This document shows, in pieces, positions 46,657-58,659 of a stretch of 64,000 nt of DNA. The position numbers were made by a program, and so were the translations under genes. Under the pieces are notes generated by a model that had not been told where the DNA came from, did not search any database, and saw only the letters and a program-made list of their open reading frames with translations. Source of the DNA: Nereocystis luetkeana (Eukaryota; Sar; Phaeophyceae; Laminariales; Laminariaceae); assembly GCA_031213475.1 (NCBI GenBank), contig JARUPZ010000019.1, positions 4,503,562 to 4,567,561 of the forward strand, read 5' to 3'. The first letter of the stretch is position 1, and each line of letters begins with the position of its first letter.

Positions 46657-47639
46657 CGACGCGAGTCGACCAGGAGGGGAGAAAGGGCTTGAGTCTTCTC
46701 GCCATGGAAAAAATGCGACGCACGAACCGCAGCGGGGAGGGGGGAGGAGAGCCTGCTATGTGACCTCGGCACAAGTGTAAATATTCATACAGTAGACGAG
46801 AATTTTAGGCTGATATTTCTCAAATTAAAGACTTCACAGCTATTTAATACCGGTAGGCGTTTGTGCTCCGCGAGGAACACCACTCTGAAATCCTGTAGAA
46901 CGGCATTCAAGAACCTAATAAGTTGTCCCGTCTACAAGATGATGACTGACGACACTCAAGATCCTTGAATGCCGAGGCAACGGCAGCCCTCCTTGTCAAC
47001 ACTTCTATCGTTCATCCGGCATGTCGTCAAACGTGGATGCTTCATCAACCTGGCGTCTCTTCGACGCTACGTAGTTAGACAAGGAAAAAAAGTGCTACAG
47101 ACTCAAGTCGACCCTGAGCCCGTACTCATATACCAAGTACTTACACATTACCATAAGGGCCGTTGTTATCCGAGATATGAACTTCAAGATTTTCCATTTT
47201 TTTTCCAGCATTTCCAGGAAGAAAAACGTGGGCACTGTTATCGAGGGCGGGGTATCAGTTTTTTCTGTTTTTTTTTTTTTAAACCACCACCCACGCGCAT
47301 CGTCACAACGCAAGCATTAGTGAACAATCCGGAAGACCGCAGAGGAAGGCACCCAGGCCAAGTAGATTCGTGCAAGCTGGCGACAGCAGCGAAAGCAGGA
47401 CTACCGTGGGCCCAGGGCGAACGGTGATGCCTGGATTTGGGAAACACGCGTCTAAGTGTGGCTGCAACCACAACAAGGCAACATCATCAGCCAAATCAGC
47501 ACGATACGAGCACTTCGATGGCACAACCAACTCAGGGGAAGTTGGCAGCTGCCGAAGGCCAACGTAGTTTTTTGGGCGACGGTGCTGGGAGCGTGGGCCG
47601 CCGGACCAGCAGCAGCAGCAGCCGCGACAGCAGCATGAG

Positions 47640-47876
47640 GTGCAAAGTAGTGCAAGACAATTTTGACGCAGACGTCTCGCCTTGTGTCTGGATAACTGGG
47701 GGGGCTGAATCGCTGTCTCGTCCGACTCGAGGAAGAGTCTTCCGGAGTCGCTTGCTTCCATCGGTCATAATGTTGGACACTTTTTGGTCACTGGTCAACG
47801 TTTGCAGCTCCCCGACGGTCCCAGCGTTGAGCAACTTCGACGAAATGATTTCCAAATTTGTGATTGCTAACTTTTA
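47640..47876 (-). CDS. Possible exon with a helix-hairpin-helix-like segment
   Basis: After GTTAG on the minus strand, an open frame reads ITNLEIISSKLLNAGTVGEL, QTLTSDQKVSNIMTDGSKRL and onward. LLNAGTVGELQTL resembles the LN.g...eL..L pattern of helix-hairpin-helix motifs such as the C-terminal one of kinesin-22. The glycine-rich hairpin expected next is absent, so this may be chance or a decayed copy. Confidence 0.2.
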
Positions 47877-48199
47877 CAGATTTTTCGGGGTTGAAGAATT
47901 TCACGAAGTTTGACAGAACACCCCCGGACCTTGAGACAAACTTCAAAAATATGCGAAACTTGGGAATAAAAGCTTTCCGGTAATAACGGCCCAAGGTATC
48001 TATCGGATTTTATTACCAGGTATTTTTCTGACGTACTATGGGGTTTCCTATGTTTTCACACAAGAACTGAAGAAAAAAAGCCGCTCGGATTTAAACCCTC
48101 GCCGTTGCAGGCTCTTCGCACGCCCCCCCCCTAAAAGCAAGCTGTGCAAGAGAGACACGAGTACGTGAAACGAACACACCAATCTGGTTTTGAAAGCAA

Positions 48200-48720
48200 C
48201 AAGCTGCCTAGAGCACGACACAAAAGACAAGACAAGCCCTCCCCGCTTGGTACAGCGGCGACAGAAGTAGGCGAAGCGCGACGCTGCTGTTACCGAGCAG
48301 TGGCGAGCCCCGTAGCTTCTGTATACTCGTCAGTGGTGTGAAGGGACCTCTCCAAAACAGCGTTCTCTTGGGCTTCGCAGCACCGCAAATTCGTTGAGCT
48401 CGAAGCAGCTTTTCCATAATCACCGAGCTGGCTAGGACGCAAGACACAAGACAAGACAAGGCTAAGTACAGCCGTGGCATGAGTAGTAGAAACACGACGT
48501 TTCTTCTGTCCAGTAGTCGTGGGCCCGGCAGCTGACGAGAGTCGTACGCGGAGTGAGGCTGGTCTTTAAAAAAAAGAAAGCCTAATTCGAGCCAACAGCA
48601 CATTTTTTTGTTTGAGATCGAATCGGATTTTCACAATGGCTCGCTCGAACACCACACACAAGACAAAGACCAGCCTTGCCCGCTTGCTGCGGCGACGGCA
48701 TGAGTAGCAGGAGCAAGGTG
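48200..48720 (+). repeat. Three diverged direct repeats of about 220 bp spacing
   Basis: Copies of ACACAAGACAAGACAAG.CT with TACAGCGGCGAC-like and GCATGAGTAGTAG continuations begin near 48217, 48440 and 48652. They may be remains of a tandem triplication. No gene is supported between them. Confidence 0.55.
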
Positions 48721-49014
48721 CTTATGAGTTTCAGGGGTTGGGGGCGTAATAGCTGCCACATTCGCGTGCGTCGTCTGCTGCTGCTGTTGCTGTCGCTGTG
48801 GCTCGAAAATGCAAAAACTGCAGGGACATCGATCGAGCTACTCGGCGCTATACACCCAACTGCTGTTGTTTCGAAAGAAGAAAAAACACAGAACCAATCG
48901 AACCTCCCAAATTTATCCACGTTTTCGGGAATCGATCTACAGCTCAGTGCGTAACTTGACAGACATAAAAACGCGCCGCAACCAACGAGGGTGAGGGCGT
49001 GTCCAAGCAGAATC

Positions 49015-49090
49015 GAACATCGAAATCGAACATCGAAATCGAACATCGAAATCGAACATCGAAATCGAAAATCGAAACGAAACGAAACAA
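49015..49090 (+). repeat. 11-bp tandem repeat ATCGAACATCG/AAATCGAAC
   Basis: About six units of AATCGAACATCGA, ending in CGAAACGAAAC. Confidence 0.9.
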
Positions 49091-50477
49091 GGCGCTCATC
49101 GGTCCCTGACCCAAAAACGTTCCCGTTCGTTTTTCAATGTTTCGAGAGAACGAACGATTTACAACCCAATGCCAAAAATAATTAAAAAAAAAGTTTACGG
49201 CTGAAAATCGAAGAGCAAATCGAAAACACGAACAGCAATATTATATGCAGCGTGTGCTACTGGTCAGCGCAGCCACGTCAAAATATCATATCAGGACCGC
49301 CGTACACAGCACTCAACCCACTGCTACTAGCTAGTATCATCACGGCAACGCAGCCACTCAGATCCCCCATAAACAGCGAGCAGGCGAACCACGACACCAG
49401 CCTCGACGTTCTCGGGCCTTCGTTTCCCGGCGTTCGAGCCAAAAGCGAACATACTGGCTGTGGTTTGAGGAAAATTGAGGATGATGCCCTCGAGAACGGG
49501 GTTGTAAGTTCGTTCTCAGTATAAGTTAAAGTTTGATCCCGGGGCGCCAACGTTGGTCGCGCCACCACCTCCTTTGGACGCCCAATGACCTCCCGGAATC
49601 GAATTGTCGTCGTGTTTGCCTGCTTCTGTGGTAGGTCGGTGTTGCCGAGCGCTATATTGTCGACATGCGTGCTGAGTTATGAACGGCCCAAAGTAGGGTG
49701 CGCTCTCCGTTGTTTCTCGCCCGGGTTTCTATTTTCACATTTCGATTCTGTGTGGACACGCCCTGAAAATGTCGATCGTAACAAGACAAAACTGCCGAAA
49801 ACAAATGGGCGAGGAAACCCGCTACTGCTTTGTACCAGGTATGCATGTTTTTTTAGTTATAGTGTCTGATTTCACTTTTTCTGTTTCCACTCTGTTGAGG
49901 ATGAGCGTGTGGAGCAATAGCTGCAAATAAGTACGTTTTGGTTTATTCCCGAACCTACCGAACAGGCAGAAGTAATTATTTATTTTCTGAATTTGGGGAG
50001 ACGAAGAATGGCGTGGTGTGTGGAGTGCGGGGTGGTGAACAAGGACAGGGCACAAACAAAACGTAAAGGACAGTCAGTAGATACGATTGCCAATTCCCTG
50101 ACCCGTGAATGAAAGGCAACACACCAGAACACAATGCAACAAAAAAAAACACGCACCAACAAGCGACTCGACGACCCCAGACCACGCAGGTCGGTCGATC
50201 AGCATACCCTGTGGTATCAACTCGTATTATAATGTCACTGCAATATTCATACGACATACGAGTACCTGGTGCCCTTTTTTGGGTAAACGTTGTGCTAATT
50301 AATACTCCGGAGTACCAGGTAGGTGTACGTACGTACATAGAGCGGCTCCTTCTGTCAACTACAACGAGCAGTCGCAGAAAATCGTTTTCCAAACGTTTTC
50401 GTTCGTAGTAGCGTACGTAGTAGTACCTGGTACGCACCTGATAGCAAGTCAAGTACCAGTAAAAATGATTCAGACAC

Positions 50478-50625
50478 ACCTGGACGAGAGCCTTGGACAT
50501 GCCACTGACCCCCGGGTGCTTGCCCCTAACCTCTTCCAGAATCTCCATCGTGTCCACAACCGAGCGGGTGAGCTCTCGCAGTCTTCGCCGCCCCGAGCCC
50601 CGTCTACCTCGTCCTGGCCCCATGA
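50478..50625 (-). CDS. Possible exon, unknown protein
   Basis: Minus strand: MGPGRGRRGSGRRRLREL then TRSVVDTMEILEEVRGKHPG and VSGMSKALVQ, ending at a CAG/GTGTGT donor. It combines a basic Arg/Gly-rich start with a helical segment. A Ser/Gly-rich open stretch (WATKSSTSSGGGSGAGAGAG) lies just upstream at about 50770-50665 and may belong to the same gene. Confidence 0.35.
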
Positions 50626-51411
50626 TGCCCTGCTGCTCTGCTACTCGTGCTACTATACTACTGCTTTTGCTGCAGTCCTGGGATATTTTTTAATCTCCTG
50701 CCTCCGGCACCGGCGCCGGCGCCGCTGCCGCCGCCGCTGCTGGTGCTTGATTTTGTTGCCCAGCCGCTACCTCCTACCCTCGCGTGATGACTGGAAAAAT
50801 GAAAGCCCCGCGCCTCACCAGGTAGGTACAGGAGCGAAAACAGCAAGCACTGCCGAATCTAGAGCAGACGCGGGAGTAGCCAATCAAGATAAAGGGTCTC
50901 TCGCACAACGCGTGGTCAGCTCCAACCGTCACGCTGACTTGTTTTGTCTGAGTTTTCCCTGGGTTGGCGCTGACGCCGTGACAAGCCTGGAACGTAGAAT
51001 CCAGATTGTCGAGGAGGGTGTATTTCATCAGCAATGGGTAGACTTGGGGTTTCATTCATTTATTGGCGGCGTTCCTTCGTTTGATTTGAATGCATGCAAG
51101 CACAATCACGGTGTTTTATGGTCAGGTTGTTTCGCTCTGCAGGGGGCGTTTGATCGGTAAGCGACGGGAGCCGATTGGGTCAAACAGGGTCTTGTAGTCA
51201 GCGAGTTGATCTCCTGTGCTTAAACACGCGGAAGGTCGGACTGTCATACGATAAATAGCCTGTGAGCCGAACGCAAAACACATTTATTCAGGTCATCTTG
51301 GTCAAAATCCGGAGCAAAGAAGAGACAACAGGAAGTGGAAAGGAGGCTAAAGAGAGAGACAGTGGGGGGGGAGGGGGCAGAGGCAGGGGCAGAGAGAAGG
51401 CGTGAGGTGCG

Positions 51412-51558
51412 ATGGCATCGGTGGCAGTGGATGCCGCATCCCGGGGGGGCCGCGGACGCCAGGTCTGCCTGGAAGCAATGGTCGCGTTGGATATCGACCA
51501 TGACGATGTTCTGCAATCGCGAGTTCTTCGATACCTGAGTTTCATCGACGAGCTCCAG
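51412..51558 (+). CDS. Possible first exon, unknown protein
   Basis: ATG 51412 opens 49 codons, MASVAVDAASRGGRGRQVCL then EAMVALDIDHDDVLQSRVLR and YLSFIDELQ, ending in a strong donor CAG/GTAAGC in phase 0. The second half looks like an amphipathic acidic helix. A possible next exon begins after GCCGCAG near 51731 (PCFVSLSVTSPEPIFGQR). No family is recognised. Confidence 0.4.
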
Positions 51559-52239
51559 GTAAGCGAGTATTCTCGTACTGGTACAGAGACAGCAGTTCAT
51601 TTGCTGTGCACTGACTGCGCAACGCTCTCGCAACTCTTGCTCCCCTCTTTCGTCGTGGCTTGCCTACTCGTTCCGTCGTGAACACCACCTCTGTTCGGTA
51701 CCGCTGTAAGTACTTTGGATGAAGCCGCAGCCCTGTTTTGTGTCGCTCTCTGTCACATCACCCGAGCCAATTTTCGGTCAAAGGTCAACACGTCGACGCA
51801 TACACTTTTGCGCTACCCCATGGGCACATTTCTTATGCGCAAGTCCAGCCAGCCCTTGTGCACGACGTTTGTGTTTTTCGGTCTTGCGTTTCCCGCCAAA
51901 AATCGGCGTTCTAAAGTCGAACTGCAGTACCTCGTACCAGGTACCTGGTACCTGGTACATATTACGTGTTGCCCATGCATCCCTCTGGGGTGTGCCCATC
52001 CTTCCTTCCCTAGAAATGGCGAACTTTCAAACTAGTTGGCTGATGCTCCCGCCCCCGGCTTGCCGCTTGGGTTGGTGTGCACGTGTTCTACAGAGGTAGA
52101 CTGTTGACCAACAACAGCAACGCCATTGACCAGCCTCATGCGTCTTTTGGTTATTGGAGATGTACGAGGTACGAGTACGGCGGCGCGGCGGCTCCTCGAT
52201 GATGACGAATTGCATCACCTCTGCATTTTTTTACTTCCA

Positions 52240-52510
52240 CGTCTTTATTTTTCTATCATCACTTTCAAATTCCAGCGCACTGGTACTAGTCGGAGGTTTT
52301 ACCCTCAGCGATCTTCTGGATAAGCCGTGGTCACAGGTGTCGTCCCTTCTCCCCGGTACGCGCCTTCATTTTTATGGCGCATAGGGTTCAGCATTCCCAC
52401 TGCTCGTCGATTTCCATCGAATGTTGCTATTAATAGTCATAACTCTCGCTCTCGCGTTTTCCGCTATTCAATTTGTCTGCAAGAAAAAAGAAAAACTCCT
52501 TACGAGTACG
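52240..52510 (-). mobile_element. tRNA-derived SINE, copy 3, head missing
   Basis: It matches the SINE body from the tail (TCATCACTTTCAAATTCCAG) through AGCCGTGGTCACAGGTGTCG and TTCAGCATTCCCACTGCTCG. It stops before the tRNA-like head, where the terminal-inverted-repeat element at 52535 begins. The head was lost or never copied (a 5'-truncated insertion). Confidence 0.7.
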
Positions 52511-52534
52511 GGGTGGGCCGGGAAAGACGCTGAA

Positions 52535-53320
52535 AGGCTGTTTCCTATGCGGTTCGATTTCGAGCTTCAGATTTGTGTTTTTCGATCTCAAAAACGAATG
52601 ACCCTGCTTATGCAGTCGAAATATGCAAAATGCGACCGGATTTTTTTCGATTTGAGAATCCGATGACCCAAGTCGTCGGATTTAGGCCCAAAATCCGTCG
52701 ACCTGGGTCATCAGATTTTCAAATCGAAAAATGGCATGCTCTCTAAATTCAAGATGTTATCCATGACAGCAAACAGCAGCAGCAGAACGATCGATGAGTT
52801 GGATGGTGACAAAGCGATATAGCGACGTTGCTTCGCGCCCGACGCTCGGGCGGCGGGCGGCCCGTCCCTCCGTGGCCAGACTACAGTCGCCTGGTGCCGG
52901 CTCGGGCCTAGAGACCAAGAGAAGCGCACTCGGCACGCACCTCTCCGTCGATACGTACGAGTGCTCGTAGACTACACTGCTGTACAGCAGCAGCAGTCAG
53001 TCACAAAATGGAACACAAAATACCAAGACAGGTTGGCTCTAGCGCACTCGCCACGACTCTTTGCCGCCAGACCAGAGGCAGCCAGCCTTGGCTCGCACAC
53101 TTGGGCCCTACGCGCAGGGCAGCGCATCCAGGGCGTCCCTTCGCGGCGTCAAACCACAAAAACAGCAGTTGGTCTCGGCGTTTGCTCGAATTTCTACACA
53201 CACACAATAAATCTGACTTTTCCGCATAGGAAGGCTGTTCCCATTTGCCAAGTTCACATCTGAAAAAGCGATCGGGTCAAAATCTGAAGCTCAAAAATTG
53301 AACCGCATAGGAAACGGCCT
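52535..53320 (+). mobile_element. 0.8-kb terminal-inverted-repeat element, copy 2
   Basis: Left end AGGCTGTTTCCTATGCGGTT, right end AACCGCATAGGAAACGGCCT: an inverted repeat of about 35 bp that extends into GAGCTTCAGATTT. An internal hairpin around GACCCAAGTCGTCGGATTT lies at 52660-52720. It adjoins the truncated SINE. Confidence 0.82.
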
Positions 53321-54282
53321 AACATTATGGCTGGACTGGATTTCCGAGTCGGTTTTTGTGAATCAGAATCTGAAATTTTGACACATACTGCTGTAGAATA
53401 ACAGAACATTTTTTTTGACGAGAGTACGTTTATGATATTTACCAGGTACCTGGTATATGTTTTCGTGAGCTAGCCCGATAATAGTAGAATTGGGACTATT
53501 TGTTTTGCGACAAAGTGATGAATACAAATCGAAAATCAAAAACGTACTCTAGTAAAAAAAAATGTTTTGATATTCTACAGTATGTGTCAAAAGTTCAGAT
53601 TCTGATTCGCAAAAACCGGCTCGGAAATCGACATTTTCATTTTTGGCCTCAGGCCATGTCTTAAGCAAGGTAGTCAAACCGATTTTTATTTTCTACTTTA
53701 TGTTTAACGTGCTTTCACGTGTTTTCGACCCGGAGTCAGACCGAATTGGGCAATGTCCTGGCAGGGGCGGCGGTGGTTGCCTACGTAGGGATGCAAATGT
53801 ACATTCCCTAACATAATAAGGTGGTGACACAGAATATGGTTCGTATTCAAAGTTCACGAGGGCAAAACATTTACTAATAACCTTGTTCACGAAAAGAAAA
53901 AACCTTCTGCGCCGTCTGCGCCGTACAGCTGCGTCACACTATGTGTTGCACACAACTATGTGTTGCACACACCCAGACACCTTCTAAAATCAATACAAAC
54001 ACTGCGTCATGCTCCAAGCTTGTCCTGAGTCTAACCTGCCCGCAAGCGCTTCCTGCCGTGAGTCACACAGCGGCCCTGGCTTTTTCTGCATCTTCTCTCC
54101 TATACGTTTTGTAAAGTTGAGGAACAGCCGCCACTTGCCACTGCGGTTGTCTAGATAGCAGACAGGGCTGGAAGTCTTGTCCCACTTGTGGGTGGCTGCG
54201 AGAGGGTGGCTGAGAGCCATGCTGACGCTCTGTGTGCGAGCTGCGATCGTGTGTGTGCCCGTATCTGCTGTGTTTTTGAATC

Positions 54283-54380
54283 TTGACCCCTTTAGAACCG
54301 CAGTCCCGTTTTGGGGACAAACCACTTGAAATTTGAGTAGTTTGTCCCCAAAACGGAACTGCGGCTCTAAAAGGGTTTAA
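54283..54380. mobile_element. TTAA-type foldback MITE, copy 5
   Basis: TTGACCCCTTTAGAACCGCA to GGCTCTAAAAGGGTTTAA with a strong central hairpin. The flanks have drifted from TTAA. Confidence 0.78.
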
Positions 54381-54599
54381 CTTTGTTGTAATTCCGCCGC
54401 AAAAAAATCGGTTTCGTTTTTTTTTTGCTACTCTAAAACCTACCTGGTATAGGACATGCGGAGGATATGCTTTATTTGGGAAAATGGTGTCCAGTCACCT
54501 TGATGGTTGAATGTGCAAACGCGCTGTGATTGGCTGATTACGACGATATGCGCAACTCCGTTCAACTCTTCGTCATTGAAAAGTTGTGGCTTGACGAAA

Positions 54600-54711
54600 G
54601 AATGTGAGTTTCTCGCACGGCCCAGCTCGTATGCGCTCGGTGAGACTCGAACCCACGAAATTGATCTCAGTAGGCATGCGGGCCACCTACCAAGCCCCAG
54701 GGGACGCCGGC
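54600..54711 (-). mobile_element. tRNA-derived SINE, head only
   Basis: GCTCGGTGAGACTCGAACCC and CCACCTACCAAGCCCCAGGG on the plus strand match the reverse complement of the SINE head. The B box here, GGGTTCGAGTCTC, is closer to a true tRNA B box than in the other copies. The body is missing. Confidence 0.65.
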
Positions 54712-55012
54712 TCTATATGTGCCACAACGATTTTCTTGGATACGGGTATATACCACCGCCGTACCTTTTACGTGCTGTACCATTTTGTTATGTGGTTAGG
54801 TAGCACAGGTACTCGAACTGAAATCATATAGTACCTGGTACCAGGTGGCACATATCATACCAGCTACCAAATATGAACCACATATCGAAAAATAGGAAAT
54901 ATCTGTGGTAGGTCTAAATCTCAGATGGGCTCGGGTATATACCAGGTAGGTCAAGGGTAGGCGGTAAAGTATACCCTGGTACCTGGTACCTGGAACCAGT
55001 ACCTGGTATGAT

Positions 55013-56950
55013 AGAGCTGTTCGTCGTATATTACAAAGTATATTTTATGTTTTTTTCGCCCGGCGGCGCGTTTTCGTTCCGCGGCCTCCTGGCCGGTGTC
55101 GTCGCCGGCGGGCTCGGCCGGCGGGGAATCGGCGTGGGCGCGCGCCCTCCGGGTTTCACCCACGCCCAAGGCCGGTGGCCGGCGCGGCGCGGCGCGCCCG
55201 TCAAGTCGAAAAAAACGGTCAGTTTCACGGGGTACCCCGTCCCACTCGGCCGAGCCATGGAGGCAGTGTGAAGCCCGGTTTGGGCAAGTTTTAAGTCCCG
55301 CTGATTTTTAGGTGCCACACGCACGCACAGACTGGACGTGAGGCACAGGGTACATGTCTGACCGCAGAGAGGGGCTCACTCACGACTCTGCTCGTGCGAC
55401 CGCGCCCGCTGATGGGACGGTATCGGAGCGTGGCTGCGCCTCTGTCGTCATGCAGCGGGATGACCAGATGGGTTGGTGGATCATGAAGATCTGCATGCGG
55501 CGAAGCGAACAATCCCACTGCACGCTTTCTTCGTAGCTTTTATTTTCAACAGCACCGCAACAGCAGCTGCTGCAGCAGCAACAACAACAACATATCGCGG
55601 GGCACGCAGGGTAGCCGCCGGAAGGTGGTGGCGCGCGGCGTTGGGGTCTAGACCTAGCTCCGTGCGACCGCGTGTTTGCGTGTGCTGGTGTGTTCCGGCT
55701 ATGCTTTTGATTTCCTGTCATCCTGTCATTCTCAGATCCTCAGATACGTATGTACAACGCGCTTCGCTCCGCGGGCGGCCTAAGCCGCCCGCTACACTCG
55801 CTCAGGAAGAAAAAACACATCAAATTATGCGAAGCGAACAGAGGTCCATGATTGAATTTAGTTTTTTTATGATTCAGTTGCAAACTGGCGATTTGATAAT
55901 GCCAAGAGTCCCGCCGCCATGCTTCAGGAGAAAACAGGTCGGGAGGCACATACGCTTCGCGACGCGGGCGGTTCACTTACATGCCGTACGTACGTACATA
56001 CCCAAGGTATGTAGGGGGCTTATTTTCCTATTTCGAGTAACTGCTGTTTGAACGAAAAAGAAAGCACAGCACGGCACAGCAGCAGCACCGCAAAAATAAT
56101 GTAAATGAAACCGAAGTTTCGGAAAGAAAAATAAATCCCCGTCCCCGCATCTAATAATTTTCTGCTTCATTGGAACACCTTGCACTGCTCAAAAAAGAAA
56201 AAAATCCAACAGCAGAGCTCTCTCAGCCTCGTACGCCGCTCGCCCCTCTCGCGACCACCTCGCCTCCGATTCGGTCCGGGTAAAGCTTTTCTCACTCTCT
56301 GCCACCATAAGCCCCGTCGCCCGCCTCGCGTGAAGCCCGGTGCTCACCGTGGCCGTCGTTCGCCAGCTCGATAACGTTGGTGCTCAGACTGGGCAGCTCC
56401 CCCCTTCAACTTCAACGTGGTCGCAAAAATAAGCACCGCTTGAATGTTATCTTGCAATCCCGAACGACCCTTGTAACTCGTACATACTCTATCTGAAAAT
56501 CGCAAATGAAGGCCAGACAGAGCCCGTTCATGCATCTCTCGTGTCTCGAAGCACACGCGACGCCTAGGCACGAAAGCGGCGACCGCGCTCCTTGCAACCC
56601 CCCCTCTACCCGCCAGCACCCGCTGACACCCGCGACGGCGCTGGGCTCACCCGCGGTGCCGTACTCGGAGTACACACGCTCACGGAACGAAAGAAGAAGA
56701 AAAAAGGAAGAAAGGACCGAGAGTACCAAGAGAAGTGGAGAAAAAAAAAAACGCTGGTAGGGTCCGGCAAGTAATGAAAGGAGGCGGTTTCGAAGTGGGA
56801 GCTCTGAGAGGCCAGGGATGTACCAACCGAGCGCGCTCAGAGAGTGAGATCTAAGTAAGTGGTTCTATGCAAAAACGATCTCAAAAGGCGGGGCGATGCT
56901 TTCTTCCGCTCTGGGAATGAATACTGCACCGTGAGGGCGTTTCTTAACGC
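55013..56950. other. No supported gene
   Basis: GC-rich open stretches occur near 55040-55270 on both strands (plus GLLAGVVAGGLGRRGIGVGA; minus SGTGYPVKLTVFFDLTGAPR), but they compete with each other. No splice-consistent model emerged. Confidence 0.4.
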
Positions 56951-57047
56951 TTAACCCCTTCAGAACCGCAGTCCCGTTTTGGGGACAAACTATTCGAAAT
57001 TTGACTAGTTTGTCCCCAAAACGGGACTGCGGTTCTAAAAGGGTTAA
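56951..57047. mobile_element. TTAA-flanked foldback MITE, copy 6
   Basis: TTAACCCCTTCAGAACCGCA at the left and GGTTCTAAAAGGGTTAA at the right. TTAA is intact on both sides and the arms are nearly identical, so this looks like a young copy. Confidence 0.87.
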
Positions 57048-57783
57048 CCCCACCCAGAGAGCATTGAAACGAACCGAATGGAAGATTAGTTGCCACATGA
57101 ATTGCTGCTGATTGGTTATGTAAAACGAATAGATTGTCAATGCAGCCCGAGAAAAACAGTGTACCAGGTATCTGGGGAGAGAAAAAAGAAGCGTCGCACC
57201 CATTTATCTTCTGTGGGAGGACCGAACGGCCTGACCGAACGGTAACCAATAGCACCTCATTTGATGTTGGTGGACGCCACCCGAGATGAACGTGGACACC
57301 AATTTGCCGCGGCATGTGCAAAAAATACGGTTCGTACTGATTCAGCTGGTGAGGCCCAGGATTCTGCATGGACTCACACCTCGTTTTTTTTACGAACATA
57401 GAAAAGGAACGAATGACCACGAGCAACCTCGTCCCGTTCCGCTCGTTCCCATGCTCTTTGGAGGGAGGTTAAGACACGCCCTGAGTGAACCGTGAACCCA
57501 CACTTGCTACGTATAGATTTAACAAGAAACGCATTTTTATCGATTTCATATAATTACGACAGCCGCGCGCCGTGCACCCGCGTACCAGATACCAGTACAC
57601 AACAGCAGCCGTATCACAGCAGCCTTGCCTTTGTGACAGCCACGGTGCTCCGGTGTGTGTAGTATGCGGCTACTGTAGTTGTGTGTGCAGTGCTCAACAG
57701 GATATCCAGTCACGACCACATTATTTCCTGGCAAGAATCAAACAGAGATGTGATACGTACGAATGATATCTGGTCCTACGCTA

Positions 57784-58656
57784 AGGCTGTTTCCTCTGCG
57801 GTTCAGATTTTGAGCTTCAGGTTTTGGCCCGATCGCATTGTCAGTTAGCTGTGAACTTCGCCAAATCGAGACGGTCTTCCTATGCGGAAAAATCGGATTT
57901 ATTGTGCTTGCAAAAATTCGAGCGAACGCCGGGAGCAACTGCTGTGGTTGTGGTCCGGTGCCGCGAAGAGACGCGATGGGTGCGCTGCACTGCGCGTAAA
58001 ACCCAAGCGTCCGAGCCAACGCTGACTGCCTTTGGTCTTGCGGCGAAGAGACGTGCCGAGTGGGTTAGGGTGAACCGGTCTTGGCATTTTGTACTGGTAT
58101 TTCACAATGTGACTGACTGCTGCTGTTGCAATCTACGAGTACGTATCTACGGAGAGGTGCGCGCCGAGTGCGCTTCTCTTGGTCTCTAGGCCCGAGCCCG
58201 CGCCAGCCGGCTGTAGTCTGACCACGGAGAGACGCGCCGCCCGCCGGCTGCGCGTCGGGCGCGAAGCAACGCCGCTACACAGCCGTGTCACCATCCAACT
58301 CATCGATCGTTCTGCTGCTGCTTGCTGTCATGCATAACATCTTGAAATTAGAGACCATTCCATTTCTCGATTTGAGAATCGGTTGGCCCAAGTCGTCAGA
58401 TTTTGGCTGCTGCTTGCTGTCGTGGATAACATCTTGAATTTAGAGACCATACCATGTTTCGATTTGAAAAGCTGATGACCCAAGTCGTCGGATTTTTGGG
58501 CCAAAATCTGACGACTTGGGCCATCGGATTCTCAAATCGAAAAAAATCCGATGAGATTTTGCATAATCGGACTGCACAAGCAGATGCGTTAATTTTTGGG
58601 ATCGAAAAATACAAATCTGAGGCTCGAAATCGAACCGCATAGGAAAAAAACAGCCT
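57784..58656 (-). mobile_element. 0.8-kb terminal-inverted-repeat element, copy 3, inverted
   Basis: Left end AGGCTGTTTCCTCTGCGGTT, right end AACCGCATAGGAAAAAAACA followed by GCCT. The interior is the reverse complement of the other two copies, with an extra duplication of the TTGCTGTC..TAACATCTTGAA segment near 58320-58440. Confidence 0.8.
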
Positions 58657-58659
58657 AAC

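Noticed and set aside
49530-49560. Primer-binding-site-like TTGGCGCCCCGGGATC on the minus strand, suggesting an LTR retrotransposon
   Set aside because: No long terminal repeats, gag or pol frames were found nearby. The match is short and GC-rich.
54622-54709. Functional tRNA gene on the minus strand
   Set aside because: The A and B boxes are present, but the acceptor arms do not pair. The same sequence heads longer repeats, so it is a SINE head.
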